DNA from: Alteromonadaceae bacterium
GTDB lineage: Bacteria > Pseudomonadota > Gammaproteobacteria > Pseudomonadales > Oleiphilaceae
Length of the DNA stretch: 18,731 nt
Direction of reading: 5' to 3'
NCBI GenBank assembly: GCA_013393545.1
Contig: JABXHG010000590.1
Location: 1 to 18,731 of the forward strand
A program made the position numbers and the translations under genes. Positions within the stretch are counted from its first letter, which is position 1, and the number at the start of each line of letters is the position of its first letter. The notes beneath the pieces are model-generated. The model made no database searches. It had not been told where the DNA came from and saw only the letters and a list, made by a program, of their open reading frames with translations. Positions 6,568 through 15,248 of this stretch are shown piece by piece.

Positions 6568-8181
6568 ATGCTGGCCACGGTGCGTGCCCGAATTCTGTTC
6601 TTTGCTTTCCTCTCCCTGGCGGCGGTCATTGGCCTGGCGGTTACTGCCTGGGTCATCATTCTGAAAGCGGAAAACACTGCCGATGATTTGATCCGCGACA
6701 ACTTGCAGGAATCGTGGATGCTGGTGGATCTGGAACAGGACCACCGACGGCTGCAGGATCTGGCTTTCAAGATCAAGGCACAACTGCTGTTGTGGGGTGA
6801 AATCAACACCGAATTCGAGCAGTTGGAAACCTCATTGGCAACCCACTGGCAAGCGGTTAAGGACACCCCGAGTTTGCGCGCCTGGGCTGAGGAAAACAGT
6901 GAAACTTTTGGTCGGGTGAATGAGCTAATGGCCGACATGGCCAAAGGCATTGACGAGAAGAGTTATTACCGGGTGGGCCAGGTGGTGGATTTCCAGCTGT
7001 TTCCCGCTCTGGAGCCGATGTTGGCGGCTATCAGCGCACGACAGCAGACCAGTCGTGACGATGTTTCGGGCGGCGCGGATGATCTACTCGCTTTTCTGGA
7101 CGATCAGCAACTGTTCCTGTTGACGGGTTCCGCCGTGTTTCTCGTTGTGGTGATCCTGATGACCCTGTGGATGCGTCGTTCGGTGATTGTCCGGCTGCAG
7201 AGCATGGAGCGAGAACTGACCGCCATGGAGCAACAATCGGATCTGACCCTGACGCCCCGATTGAGCGGTCGGGATGAAGTGGCCGGCGTGGCCAGCGCGT
7301 TGGCAAAGCTGGTTCAGCGCTTTGAGGGATTCATCGGCGATATCCGCGGCTCCGCCGCCTCGCTGGATGAACGCTCCAGCCGTCTGGATGAGGGCGCGGA
7401 GGCCCTGCAGAAAGCGTCTGAAGCAACTCGCCGGCAAATCAATGATGTGACCACCTCGATGGACGCAATCTCTGAACAGGCGTCGCACATCGAGCAGGCC
7501 ACCGAACAATCGGCTTCCACCGTCAGCCAGGCAGTCGCGGCCAACAGCGAAGTGCGCGAAGGCCTGCAGCAAAGCGAGGAGGGCGCAAACCACACGCTGG
7601 ATGTGATTGGCCGGGTGTCCTCATCCATTCATGCGCTGAACGAATCCACCGGCAACATTGAACAGGTTATCGGGGTGATTGCCGACATTGCCGAGCAAAC
7701 CAACCTGTTGGCACTGAACGCGGCCATTGAAGCCGCCCGTGCCGGCGAGCATGGCCGGGGCTTTGCCGTGGTGGCCGATGAAGTACGCACGCTGTCACGG
7801 CGAACCGCTGAATCCACCCGCAATATCCGCCAGTGGGTTCAGGATCTGGTTGGCGGGGTGGACGATGTTGACCGCCTGTTGAACGAGATGAGCGAGGCCG
7901 GCGAGCAAAACCGCAACAACCTGCTGACCCTGAAAGCCCATCTGGAGCAACTCAACGGACAATTCGACGAGCTTGAACACCAGAGTGACAATATTCGGGA
8001 ATCGGTGACCCTGCAAAGGGATGAAATTGGCCGGGTAGGGCGGCGGGCCAGCGCTCTGGCGGACAGTGCCGAAGTGTTGACCGAAAACGTGCACGGAACC
8101 CGTCTGGTGAGCGATGCTCTGCGCCGGGAATCTGTGTCCATGCGCGACCTGAGCGCAGCGTTCCGCACCCGGAATGCTTGA
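6568..8181 (+). CDS. Methyl-accepting chemotaxis protein with helical periplasmic domain
   Basis: Complete transmembrane chemoreceptor of 537 residues. It has a first helix at about 8-32, a periplasmic region at about 33-181 that looks all-helical (no Cache motif), a second helix at about 182-202, HAMP at about 203-256, and a long cytoplasmic coiled coil. The signalling tip is textbook: AEQTNLLALNAAIEAARAG and GRGFAVVADEVRTLSRR at about 375-412. The C-terminus ends FRTRNA, without the NWETF-type pentapeptide that tethers CheR. GGAG lies 5 bases before the ATG. The ligand is unknown. It stands alone, away from che genes, divergent from azlCD, with a candidate FliA promoter. Confidence 0.92.
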   Translation: MLATVRARILFFAFLSLAAVIGLAVTAWVIILKAENTADDLIRDNLQESWMLVDLEQDHRRLQDLAFKIKAQLLLWGEINTEFEQLETSLATHWQAVKDTPSLRAWAEENSETFGRVNELMADMAKGIDEKSYYRVGQVVDFQLFPALEPMLAAISARQQTSRDDVSGGADDLLAFLDDQQLFLLTGSAVFLVVVILMTLWMRRSVIVRLQSMERELTAMEQQSDLTLTPRLSGRDEVAGVASALAKLVQRFEGFIGDIRGSAASLDERSSRLDEGAEALQKASEATRRQINDVTTSMDAISEQASHIEQATEQSASTVSQAVAANSEVREGLQQSEEGANHTLDVIGRVSSSIHALNESTGNIEQVIGVIADIAEQTNLLALNAAIEAARAGEHGRGFAVVADEVRTLSRRTAESTRNIRQWVQDLVGGVDDVDRLLNEMSEAGEQNRNNLLTLKAHLEQLNGQFDELEHQSDNIRESVTLQRDEIGRVGRRASALADSAEVLTENVHGTRLVSDALRRESVSMRDLSAAFRTRNA

Positions 8182-8240
8182 GTAGCGGAAAACGGGCCTT
8201 CTGATCAGAGCCGTAAAGCCGTAAGATGGCGCCCCAATGT

Positions 8241-8248
8241 AAGGAGGT
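8241..8248 (+). promoter_or_regulatory. Near-perfect Shine-Dalgarno for the yheU-like gene
   Basis: AAGGAGGT ends 3 bases before the ATG at 8252. It is the strongest ribosome-binding site in the window, fixes the start of this small gene, and suggests high translation. Confidence 0.75.
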
Positions 8249-8251
8249 GCC

Positions 8252-8509
8252 ATGTCCAGCGAAACTGAAATCACGCCGGAAGGCGATCCCCGCGAAGAGA
8301 AGTTTGTGGTTGAAACCGATTTGCTGTCGGCGGACATACTCGAAGGGCTGGCGGAGGAATACTGCACCCGCTACCACGGACTGAACGACACAGAGAGCCC
8401 CATGGCCGAGCGCGAGCGTGTATTGGCGGCGCTGGAAAAGGGCGATCTGGTGGTTTGGTTTGACCCGATCGAAAACACCGCCAGTCTGGGCAACCCGCCA
8501 AACGTATAG
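8252..8509 (+). CDS. yheU: YheU family (UPF0270) small protein
   Basis: Acidic cytosolic protein of 85 residues. After a charged N-terminal tail of about 20 residues, the body aligns by eye with E. coli YheU: DLLSADILEGLAEEY against DLSPETLENLIESF, a conserved acidic patch, then VLAALEKGDLVVWFDPIENTASL against [23 protein letters not shown]. No biochemical role is established for the family. The N-terminal extension is longer than in E. coli. The start is secured by a near-perfect Shine-Dalgarno sequence. The gene lies 70 bp downstream of a chemoreceptor and 71 bp upstream of gacA on the same strand. I see no terminator on either side, so it may be co-transcribed with one of them. Confidence 0.72.
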   Translation: MSSETEITPEGDPREEKFVVETDLLSADILEGLAEEYCTRYHGLNDTESPMAERERVLAALEKGDLVVWFDPIENTASLGNPPNV

Positions 8510-8580
8510 TATCGGCCTGGCCCGAAAGCCTGCTAAAAGATACTTTAGTTCTATTGTTATTCGTTGCCGTGAGGTGAAGG

Positions 8581-9240
8581 TTGATCAGGGTATTGGTTGT
8601 TGATGATCACGAGCTGGTGCGGGCCGGTATCACCCGGATGTTGGTGGATGATCCCGACATCGAGGTGATCGGCCAGGTGGCATCCGGTGAAGAGGCGGTG
8701 GAATTCGTTCGCAAGACCCACCCGGACATCGTACTGATGGACATCCGCATGCCCGGTATTGGCGGTCTGGAAGCCACGCGTCGCATTGTTCGCCATGACG
8801 ATTCCATCCGCGTGGTTGCCGTTACCGCCTTTGCCGACGATCCCTACCCGGCCCGGGTCATGCAAAGTGGCGCACAGGGATACATCACCAAGGGTGCTGC
8901 CATGGACGAGGTTGTGCGGGCCATCCGCAAGGCCCATTCCGGCCAGCGTTATATCAGCCCGGAAATTGCCCAGAAGATGGCGCTCAAACAGATTGCCGGC
9001 GAGCCGGACGAAGGCGGGGAGCTGTCGCGTTTTGAACGCCTGTCCGAGCGGGAAATGCAGATTGCCATGATGGTGGTGGATTGCCAGAAAGTTCAGGACA
9101 TCTCTGATAAGCTCTGCCTGAGCCCAAAAACCGTCAACACGTATCGTTACCGTATTTTTGAGAAGCTGGAAATTTCCAGCGATGTGGAGCTGGCACTGAT
9201 GGCAGTAAGACTCGGGTTGCTGGATGCCGACCAGACCTGA
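8581..9240 (+). CDS. gacA: GacA/UvrY response regulator of the Gac-Rsm pathway
   Basis: Two-component response regulator of 219 residues. When phosphorylated by a GacS/BarA-type kinase, it turns on small RNAs that sequester CsrA/RsmA. The receiver domain (1-120) has acidic Asp8 and Asp9, phospho-acceptor Asp54 (VLMDIRMPG), Thr82 and Lys104. The LuxR-type helix-turn-helix (about 152-213) contains SDKLCLSPKTVNTYRYRIFEKL, nearly the same as in pseudomonad GacA. The start is TTG at 8581 with GAGGTG 4 bases upstream; a TTG start is also usual for Pseudomonas gacA. The end overlaps the uvrC start by 17 bp, the conserved gacA-uvrC arrangement. The kinase gene and rsm RNAs are not in this window. Confidence 0.95.
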   Translation: MIRVLVVDDHELVRAGITRMLVDDPDIEVIGQVASGEEAVEFVRKTHPDIVLMDIRMPGIGGLEATRRIVRHDDSIRVVAVTAFADDPYPARVMQSGAQGYITKGAAMDEVVRAIRKAHSGQRYISPEIAQKMALKQIAGEPDEGGELSRFERLSEREMQIAMMVVDCQKVQDISDKLCLSPKTVNTYRYRIFEKLEISSDVELALMAVRLGLLDADQT

Positions 9241-11089
9241 TTCCCCCGGTGAACAGGCTGTCGCGGAATTCGACAGCAAAAACTTCCTGAAACAGCTGAC
9301 CGAGCGCCCCGGTGTCTATCGCATGTACGACACTGGCGGCAGCGTGCTGTACGTGGGCAAAGCGCGCAACCTGAAAAAACGGGTCAGCAGTTATTTCCGC
9401 AAAAGCGGATTGGCGCCAAAAACCGAAGCGCTGGTGGCCAAAATCGCCTCGATCGAGGTCACCATCACCGGCAGCGAGACCGAAGCGTTGCTGCTGGAAC
9501 AGAACCTGATCAAATCCCTGCGCCCGCCCTACAACATTCTGCTGCGGGACGATAAATCCTACCCTTACATCTATCTGTCTTCTCATGACGATTATCCGTC
9601 CCTGACGTTCCGCCGTGGGCGCACGAAAAAAGGCGGCGGCACCTGGTTCGGGCCATTTCCAAGCTCCGGAGCAGTCAAGGAAAGCCTTAATATTCTACAA
9701 AAGGTTTTCCGCATAAGGTCCTGTAGTGAAAGCTATTTCAGAAACCGAACGCGGCCCTGTCTGCAGTACCAGATTAACCGGTGCACCGCACCGTGCGTGG
9801 GTTTCATTTCGCCCGAGGAATACCAGCAGGACATTCGCCACGCCACCATGTTTCTGGAAGGCAAGAACCCGGCGATCATCCACGATCTGATGAATGCCAT
9901 GGAATCCGCCTCAAAAAACCTGGAGTTCGAGAAGGCCGCCGCCTATCGCGACCAGATTAGCCATTTGCGCCATGTGCAGGAACAGCAATCGGTGGAAGGC
10001 GAGGGCGGCGATGCCGATGTAGTGGCCATCGCCCAGGACGCCGGTATCGTCTGCATCGTTGTGATTATCGTGCGGGGTGGCCGCGTGCTGGGCACCAAGG
10101 ATTACTTCCCGAAATTTTCCCTGGAGCAGTCCGAGGGCGAGCTGTTGGCGGCGTTTCTGGGGCAGTATTATTTCGGTGGCAGCGCCCGGCGTGAGATTCC
10201 GCGCGATATTCTGGTGCCGGTGAAGGTGGATGAGCAGGAACTCCTCAGCCAGGCGCTGTCAGAAGCCGCTGGCCGTGAAACGCGGGTGCGTGGCAACGTG
10301 CGCGGCGAACGCCGACGCTGGCTGGAGCTGGCCATGACCAATGCTCGGCAAACGCTTCTGACTCATCTGGCCAGCAAGGAAACGGTTTACCGCCGGCTGC
10401 TGGCCCTGCGGGATCTGCTGGATCTGGCGGAAACGCCACAGCGCATGGAATGTTTCGATATCAGCCACAGCCAGGGTGAAAACACGGTCGCATCCTGTGT
10501 GGTTTTCGACGAAAATGGGCCGCTGAAAAGCGATTACCGGCTTTACAATATTGAAGGCGTAAAAGCGGGCGATGATTATGCCGCCATGCGCCAGGTATTG
10601 ACTCGTCGGTACCGGCGAATGGTGAATGGTGAGGGCAAACGACCTGACCTGGTGTTTATCGATGGCGGCAAGGGCCAGCTGAACATTGCCAGGGAAGTGT
10701 TTGACGAGCTGGGGATTTCCGATATCCCGCTGATTGGCGTGGCCAAAGGTGTCACCCGCCGGGCCGGCATGGAGCAACTGATTGATGCCATGACCGATAA
10801 CGTGTTCCGGGTGCCGGCGGATTCGCCCGCTTTGCACCTGATCCAGCACATTCGGGACGAGTCTCACCGCTTTGCCATTACCGGCCACCGGGCGCGGCGT
10901 GATAAAAAGCGCCGGCAATCCACTCTGGAGGGCATTGAAGGTGTTGGTCCCAAACGGCGGCGGGAACTGATACGCTATTTCGGCGGTATTCAGGGCATAC
11001 GCAAAGCCAGTGTCGAGGAAATGACCAAGGTGCAGGGCATCAGCAAGGCCCTGGCCGAAACCATATACGCCGCGTTGCACAACGACTGA
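9224..11089 (+). CDS. uvrC: Excinuclease ABC subunit C
   Basis: Dual nuclease of nucleotide excision repair that cuts on both sides of the lesion held by UvrB. The 621-residue product is full length. The GIY-YIG-type nuclease (about 27-105) has GVYRM and VLYVGKARNLKKR. Four cysteines at 167, 179, 187 and 191 have the 12-8-4 spacing of the E. coli UvrC iron-sulfur cluster. The UVR domain for UvrB contact spans about 214-250. The RNase H-like second nuclease carries Asp412 (ECFDISH), Asp480 (VFIDGGKGQLN) and His548 (SHRFA). Two helix-hairpin-helix motifs lie at about 567-617. The start overlaps gacA by 17 bp. A slightly later start is possible, but the N-terminal residues up to about 18 are variable in the family. 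Confidence 0.97.
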   Translation: MPTRPDSPGEQAVAEFDSKNFLKQLTERPGVYRMYDTGGSVLYVGKARNLKKRVSSYFRKSGLAPKTEALVAKIASIEVTITGSETEALLLEQNLIKSLRPPYNILLRDDKSYPYIYLSSHDDYPSLTFRRGRTKKGGGTWFGPFPSSGAVKESLNILQKVFRIRSCSESYFRNRTRPCLQYQINRCTAPCVGFISPEEYQQDIRHATMFLEGKNPAIIHDLMNAMESASKNLEFEKAAAYRDQISHLRHVQEQQSVEGEGGDADVVAIAQDAGIVCIVVIIVRGGRVLGTKDYFPKFSLEQSEGELLAAFLGQYYFGGSARREIPRDILVPVKVDEQELLSQALSEAAGRETRVRGNVRGERRRWLELAMTNARQTLLTHLASKETVYRRLLALRDLLDLAETPQRMECFDISHSQGENTVASCVVFDENGPLKSDYRLYNIEGVKAGDDYAAMRQVLTRRYRRMVNGEGKRPDLVFIDGGKGQLNIAREVFDELGISDIPLIGVAKGVTRRAGMEQLIDAMTDNVFRVPADSPALHLIQHIRDESHRFAITGHRARRDKKRRQSTLEGIEGVGPKRRRELIRYFGGIQGIRKASVEEMTKVQGISKALAETIYAALHND

Positions 11090-11121
11090 CTCGCAGCCTT
11101 ATTTGCAGCAATAGGAACGCC

Positions 11122-11685
11122 ATGAACCTGCCCAATATTTTGACCCTGTCCCGCATTGTGATGATTCCGGTGTTCGTGGTGATTTACTACCTGCCGGCGC
11201 AATGGAGTTACATGGCCAGCGCGGTGATTTTTGCCCTGGCTGGCATCACCGACTGGCTCGATGGCTACCTGGCCCGCAAACTCAACCAGAGTACCCCGTT
11301 TGGCGCCTTCCTCGACCCGGTGGCGGATAAGCTGATGGTGGCGGTTGCCCTGGCGGTGCTGATCGAAGAACACGCCGCGCTGTTGCTGACCATTCCGGCG
11401 ACGGTGATTATCGGGCGGGAAATCGTGATTTCCGCTCTGCGGGAATGGATGGCGGAGATCGGCAGCCGCGCCAGCGTGGCCGTGTCCTGGATCGGCAAGA
11501 TCAAGACCACCGCGCAGATTGCCGCGATTGTCGGGCTTCTGGCGTTTCCGCCGGGCGAAACTCTGGCTTATGTGGCACTGGCGCTGCTCTATGTTGCCGC
11601 CGCACTCACGCTCTGGTCGATGTTTCTGTATCTGCGGGCGGCCTGGGGCGACCTGTTCCCCGGCAAGGACCAGGACACCGCGTAA
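11122..11685 (+). CDS. pgsA: CDP-diacylglycerol-glycerol-3-phosphate 3-phosphatidyltransferase
   Basis: Inner-membrane enzyme that makes phosphatidylglycerophosphate, the precursor of phosphatidylglycerol and cardiolipin. The CDP-alcohol phosphatidyltransferase motif D-G-x2-A-R-x8-G-x3-D-x3-D is complete: Asp47, Gly48, Ala51, Arg52, Gly61, Asp65, Asp69. The N-terminus MNLPNILTLSRIVMIP is typical of PgsA. The 187 residues and several hydrophobic helices fit the family. AGGAA lies 6 bases before the ATG. It follows uvrC by 32 bp, the conserved gacA-uvrC-pgsA order. The tRNA cluster that follows pgsA in pseudomonads is absent; the stop is 1 bp from the stop of a convergent lipoprotein gene. Confidence 0.95.
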   Translation: MNLPNILTLSRIVMIPVFVVIYYLPAQWSYMASAVIFALAGITDWLDGYLARKLNQSTPFGAFLDPVADKLMVAVALAVLIEEHAALLLTIPATVIIGREIVISALREWMAEIGSRASVAVSWIGKIKTTAQIAAIVGLLAFPPGETLAYVALALLYVAAALTLWSMFLYLRAAWGDLFPGKDQDTA

Positions 11686-11686
11686 A

Positions 11687-12307
11687 CTATTTTACCTTCA
11701 CGGTGCCAGCCAGGCAGTCGTGGGCCCAACTGACCGTGCTTTCCGACAGCTGGTGACTGCCTTTGCTAAAGGCGGCCATCAGGCTTGGCAGCCGGGTATT
11801 GTCAGCGTGAATCTCCAAAGTTTCCTCATGGGTGCACCGTGTCTGGCGGGTCCGGTTTTCCATCAATTCAAAGTGCATGGCCAGAGTGACGGTGGTCTCA
11901 CCCGAACCGGTACTGGCGTGAAAGGCCGTCAGTTCCGAAAGCAGGCTGAATTCAGCATTGGCTGCGCTGTTGGCCGCCACAATCCGTTTGAACCCGTTGC
12001 TCGCACGTAATGCCCTGATCAGCCGGTCCCGAATCACGGCCGGCATGCTGTCCCGCCAACGAACATCGGGCAAGGCCTGATACTCCCAGGACTCCGGCTG
12101 AACCAGCACCAGATTGCTGTCAAACGGGGCGGAAGCAACTGGTGTGTCTACCCGCAGGGACACCGGGCGGCTTTGCTTAAAGCTTCTATCCTCATGCCCA
12201 TTTTCCAGCCCGACAATGCGCGGCGGCTGGGATTCAGGTAGCACGCTGCAGGCGGAGAGGGTGGCGGCCGCACAGAGAGCAACCATTGGCTTATAAAGAC
12301 GCATCAT
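11687..12307 (-). CDS. ABC-type transport auxiliary lipoprotein, PqiC/YmbA-like
   Basis: Predicted outer-membrane lipoprotein of 206 residues that closes the MCE-type lipid transport operon. The signal peptide ends in a lipobox LSAC with Cys20. Residue +2 is serine, so the protein should be sorted to the outer membrane. The body (about 45-200) resembles the PqiC / ABC-transport auxiliary component family, with a central region of the type WRDSMPAVIRDRLIRALRASNGFKRI. By analogy with PqiC it would anchor or gate the periplasmic MCE protein at the outer membrane. The start overlaps the MCE protein stop by 4 bp (ATGA). Two adjacent ATG codons can serve as start. The gene ends 1 bp from the pgsA stop. 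Confidence 0.78.
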   Translation of the reverse strand: MMRLYKPMVALCAAATLSACSVLPESQPPRIVGLENGHEDRSFKQSRPVSLRVDTPVASAPFDSNLVLVQPESWEYQALPDVRWRDSMPAVIRDRLIRALRASNGFKRIVAANSAANAEFSLLSELTAFHASTGSGETTVTLAMHFELMENRTRQTRCTHEETLEIHADNTRLPSLMAAFSKGSHQLSESTVSWAHDCLAGTVKVK

Positions 12308-13239
12308 TCCCGGAACTCCTTCATGGTGTCGTCACCCAGCAGGGTGCCAACGGTGTCCTGCTCCAGCCGGCGGGTGAATGAATTGAGATTGCGCAGGGTG
12401 ATTCTCAGCTCACGCAGCGAAGGCCCAAGTTCGCCCACGCCCTGCAAGCCCGCATCCAGCGCTCCCTCGTTGTCGGCGGTCAGCCGATCAATGCGCTCGA
12501 GCGTGGGCTGAAGGCTTTCGACCGATTGGTTCAGGCCGGCAATCACCGGTTCCAGTTTGGTAAGAACCTCACGGGCGTGGTCGGCGGTGCCTGAGACCCT
12601 GTCGGCAGCCGCCTCGGTTCTTGCGCCAGCGGCATTGAATTGATCGAGCACTGCCGTCAGCTGGTCTTTGCTTTCCACCAGCGAGCGGCTGGCCTGGCGG
12701 GTGTTGTCCAGGATCGCCGCAATGTTCCGCAGATTGTCTTCGGATAACAGCTCATTGGCGTTACCCAGCAGTTGATCGGCCTTGGTCAGTAGCGTTTCAC
12801 TATTGGACAGCAGGTTGCTGAGGGTGGACGGCTGGGCCTGAATCAGCGGAGGGTTGTCGCGCCGGCCCTCGAGCGCCGGGCTGTCTGGGGAGCCGCCGGT
12901 AAACTGGACACTCATGCTGCCGGTAATATTGGCCATCACCAGGCCAGCCCGGGTGTTCTGCCGAATGGGAATGCTTTTATCCACCCGCACCAGTACCCGA
13001 ACGTGGGCAGGGTTTTCCGGGGCCAGTGTTAGTTCTTCCACAGTGCCAATGTTGATGCCGCTGTAAAGCACAGGGTTGCCTTCGGCCAGCCCCCCAACGG
13101 GGTGGTCAAAGCCAATCCGGTACCAGGCCCATTCGGTGTCGGTTGACGATTTACCCAGCCACAGCGCAAACAGCAGGGCAGCCACGACCGCCGTCAGGGT
13201 AAAAAAGCCGATCACGATGTGGTGCGCTTTCGGTTCCAT
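12304..13239 (-). CDS. mlaD: MCE-domain periplasmic lipid-transport protein (MlaD family, long form)
   Basis: Membrane-anchored periplasmic protein of 311 residues with one N-terminal helix (about 9-29), one MCE domain (about 39-117, with VLYSGINIGTVEEL and MANITGSMSVQFTGG), and a long helical, coiled-coil tail to the end. E. coli MlaD is only 183 residues, so the tail is a notable extension, more like the helical tubes of PqiB or of actinobacterial Mce proteins. The start ATG overlaps the mlaF stop by one base (TAATG). It should sit between the MlaE-MlaF permease and the lipoprotein. The symbol is a family label; it may not be the orthologue of the E. coli Mla pathway. Confidence 0.85.
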   Translation of the reverse strand: MEPKAHHIVIGFFTLTAVVAALLFALWLGKSSTDTEWAWYRIGFDHPVGGLAEGNPVLYSGINIGTVEELTLAPENPAHVRVLVRVDKSIPIRQNTRAGLVMANITGSMSVQFTGGSPDSPALEGRRDNPPLIQAQPSTLSNLLSNSETLLTKADQLLGNANELLSEDNLRNIAAILDNTRQASRSLVESKDQLTAVLDQFNAAGARTEAAADRVSGTADHAREVLTKLEPVIAGLNQSVESLQPTLERIDRLTADNEGALDAGLQGVGELGPSLRELRITLRNLNSFTRRLEQDTVGTLLGDDTMKEFRE

Positions 13240-14051
13240 TAACGGGGCTCCTTGTGCGTTTGCAGGCGAGCCTGCTGTGCGGCCCGGCCACGGGGGCCGT
13301 GAAAATAGTCCTGTATCCAGCTGTCATCGGTGTCGGCCACCTTGTCGATGGTATCCGCCACCAGTACCCGCTTGCGGGATAATACCGCGACCCGGTCACA
13401 GGCGGCGTAAAGGGTGTCCAGATCATGAGTGACCAGGAATACGGTCAGCCCCAGGGCGTTTTTAAGGGTAACGATTAACTGGTCAAAGGCGGCGGCGCCA
13501 ATCGGGTCCAGGCCGGCGGTGGGCTCGTCCAGGAACAGGATTTCCGGGTCCAGGGCGAGAGCCCGCGCCAGAGCGGCCCGTTTCACCATGCCGCCGGACA
13601 GTTGCGACGGATATTTATTGGCAGCTTCAGCCGGCAGGCCGGTCAACGCCAGCTTCATGCAGGCCAGCTCTTCGGCATCAGCCCGGCCAAGGCCGGCGTG
13701 CTCAATCAACGGCAGCGCGATATTCTGTGCCAGATTCAGCGAGGTGAACAGTGCGCCACCCTGGAACAGCACGCCAAAGCGCTGTTCGATGTGCGAGCGT
13801 TCATGGTCTGTCAGCCGGTTCAGTAATTCGCCGAATACATTGATGGTGCCATGGCTTGGGCGATTCAGGCCAACGATACTTCTGAGCAGTACCGACTTGC
13901 CGGTACCGGAGCCGCCAACAACGCCGAGGATTTCACCCCGGTACAAGTCCAGATCCAGGTTATGGTGTACCTGGACATCGCCAAAGCGGTTTTCCAGCCC
14001 TCGTACCTGAATGATGGCCTCACGCGTTTTTTGCGAGTGTGATGAAACCAT
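13239..14051 (-). CDS. mlaF: MlaF-like ABC transporter ATPase
   Basis: Cytosolic ATPase that powers the MlaE permease in lipid transport between the membranes. Numbered from the ATG at 14051 (270 residues), it has Walker A GGSGTGKS at 46-53, Q-loop Gln97, the signature LSGGM at 151-155, Walker B ILFLDEP at 171-177, and switch His209. LSGGM followed by VKRAALARA is the form seen in MlaF/Ttg2A-type ATPases. The reading frame can also start at a GTG at 14060, which would overlap mlaE. The ATG is preferred because GGTGG lies 5 bases upstream and the gap to the mlaE stop is then 2 bp. Confidence 0.9.
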   Translation of the reverse strand: MVSSHSQKTREAIIQVRGLENRFGDVQVHHNLDLDLYRGEILGVVGGSGTGKSVLLRSIVGLNRPSHGTINVFGELLNRLTDHERSHIEQRFGVLFQGGALFTSLNLAQNIALPLIEHAGLGRADAEELACMKLALTGLPAEAANKYPSQLSGGMVKRAALARALALDPEILFLDEPTAGLDPIGAAAFDQLIVTLKNALGLTVFLVTHDLDTLYAACDRVAVLSRKRVLVADTIDKVADTDDSWIQDYFHGPRGRAAQQARLQTHKEPR

Positions 14052-14053
14052 GG

Positions 14054-15199
14054 TTACCACCCCATTTCCATGAAGAACAGCGCGGCTATAGCATCCAGCA
14101 GGATCACCATGAAAATCGATTGCACCACGCTTGAAGTGGTGTGCTGCCCAACCGACTGGGCGCTACCGGCTACTTTGAAACCCTCCAGGCAGCCAATAAC
14201 GGCAATCAGGAAGGCAAACACCGGCGCCTTGCCGATGCCCACCAGAAAGTGTTGAAGCGCAATATCCCGCTGGAGGATGGCGATGAATTGGGTGAACGGA
14301 ATGTCCAATGCCAGGGTAGAGACCAGCGCGCCTCCAAACATGCCAGACATCATGCCAACGAAAGTCAGGATGGGCAGGCTAACCATCATGGCCAGCACCC
14401 TGGGTATGACCAGCAATTCAATGGGGCTCAGCCCTAGGGTGCGAATGGCGTCCAGTTCTTCGTTGACTTTCATCGCGCCGATCTGGGCGGTAAAAGCGCT
14501 GGCGGTGCGCCCGGCCAGTAGAATCGCGGCCAGCAGTACCCCGAATTCCCTCAGGAATGAGAACGCCACCAGGTTGACCGTGTAAATGGTGGCGCCAAAG
14601 TCTTGCAGCACCGTGGCGCCCAGAAACGCCACCACGGCGCCAACCAGGAACGTCAGCAGGGCGACAATGGGCAGGGCATTGAGACCGGTATCGTGCACGG
14701 CTGCGACAAAGGCAGTGATGCGCCAACGCTGTGGGCGGGGCAGCAGAGATGTCAGCGTGGCCAGGGTCTGGCCCATGAAGCCGGCCAGTAACAGGTGTTC
14801 CCGGGCAATAACGGCCACTTGCCGGCCGACATTGGCTAAAAACAGAATCACCGGATTCCCGGCCGGTGCGGGTGCGCTTGCTTCGGCCATGGAGCCGGCA
14901 ACGGTCTTTAGAAGTGCTTTCCGGGCATCCGGGAGGGAGCTGTGGTCAAGGACTTCCAGTAGCGCGTTGGCCCCCAGCAGTTCTACCAGCACAGACGCGC
15001 CAGCGGTGTCCAGGCTCCCCATGGCGGTGAATTCGACCCGTGCCGCATCTGCCGGCCCGACCAGGTCGGCCTGTCGTTTCAGGTTTGCGTAGTGGGCCAA
15101 TGTCCAGTCGCCCCGAACCTGTAAAGTACCGTCATGGGCCTCGATAGAGCCGGGGGGCGCGCTCGTGCGGGCGGTTTCGGTGCCGGAAGATTTGCTCAC
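14054..15199 (-). CDS. mlaE: MlaE-type lipid ABC permease with fused N-terminal STAS domain
   Basis: Inner-membrane permease of 381 residues. The N-terminal 110 residues form a STAS domain (MGSLDTAGASVLVEL, 60-74), with Thr65 in the position that is phosphorylated or functionally critical in free STAS proteins such as MlaB. The rest is an MlaE permease with about five helices and the family signature LAGRTASAFTAQIGAMKVN at 228-246, then EELDAI. The fusion replaces a separate MlaB. The start is GTG at 15199; the nearest Shine-Dalgarno (AAGGA) is 13 bases away, which is poor. An in-frame TGA just upstream excludes a longer form. It begins 49 bp after thiQ on the same strand, so read-through from thiBPQ is possible. 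Confidence 0.9.
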   Translation of the reverse strand: MSKSSGTETARTSAPPGSIEAHDGTLQVRGDWTLAHYANLKRQADLVGPADAARVEFTAMGSLDTAGASVLVELLGANALLEVLDHSSLPDARKALLKTVAGSMAEASAPAPAGNPVILFLANVGRQVAVIAREHLLLAGFMGQTLATLTSLLPRPQRWRITAFVAAVHDTGLNALPIVALLTFLVGAVVAFLGATVLQDFGATIYTVNLVAFSFLREFGVLLAAILLAGRTASAFTAQIGAMKVNEELDAIRTLGLSPIELLVIPRVLAMMVSLPILTFVGMMSGMFGGALVSTLALDIPFTQFIAILQRDIALQHFLVGIGKAPVFAFLIAVIGCLEGFKVAGSAQSVGQHTTSSVVQSIFMVILLDAIAALFFMEMGW

Positions 15200-15248
15200 A
15201 GGGTTTCACGAATCCTTGTTGAGGGTCAGTCATAAGCACCCGCTCAGC

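Noticed and set aside
8557..9279. 240-codon minus-strand frame opposite gacA
   Set aside because: It is fully antisense to gacA, which has all receiver and LuxR motifs, and it shows no recognisable domain or ribosome-binding site.
10259..11080. 273-codon minus-strand frame opposite uvrC
   Set aside because: It is antisense to the conserved nuclease half of UvrC and has no family features.
11686..11700. tRNA genes after pgsA, as in pseudomonads
   Set aside because: I looked for them because gacA-uvrC-pgsA is often followed by tRNAs, but the lipoprotein gene begins at once and no tRNA-like cloverleaf is seen.
15200..15248. Upstream ATG reading frame that runs into mlaE in another frame
   Set aside because: It codes for about 33 residues without recognisable features. 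It could affect mlaE translation, but nothing beyond its presence supports that.
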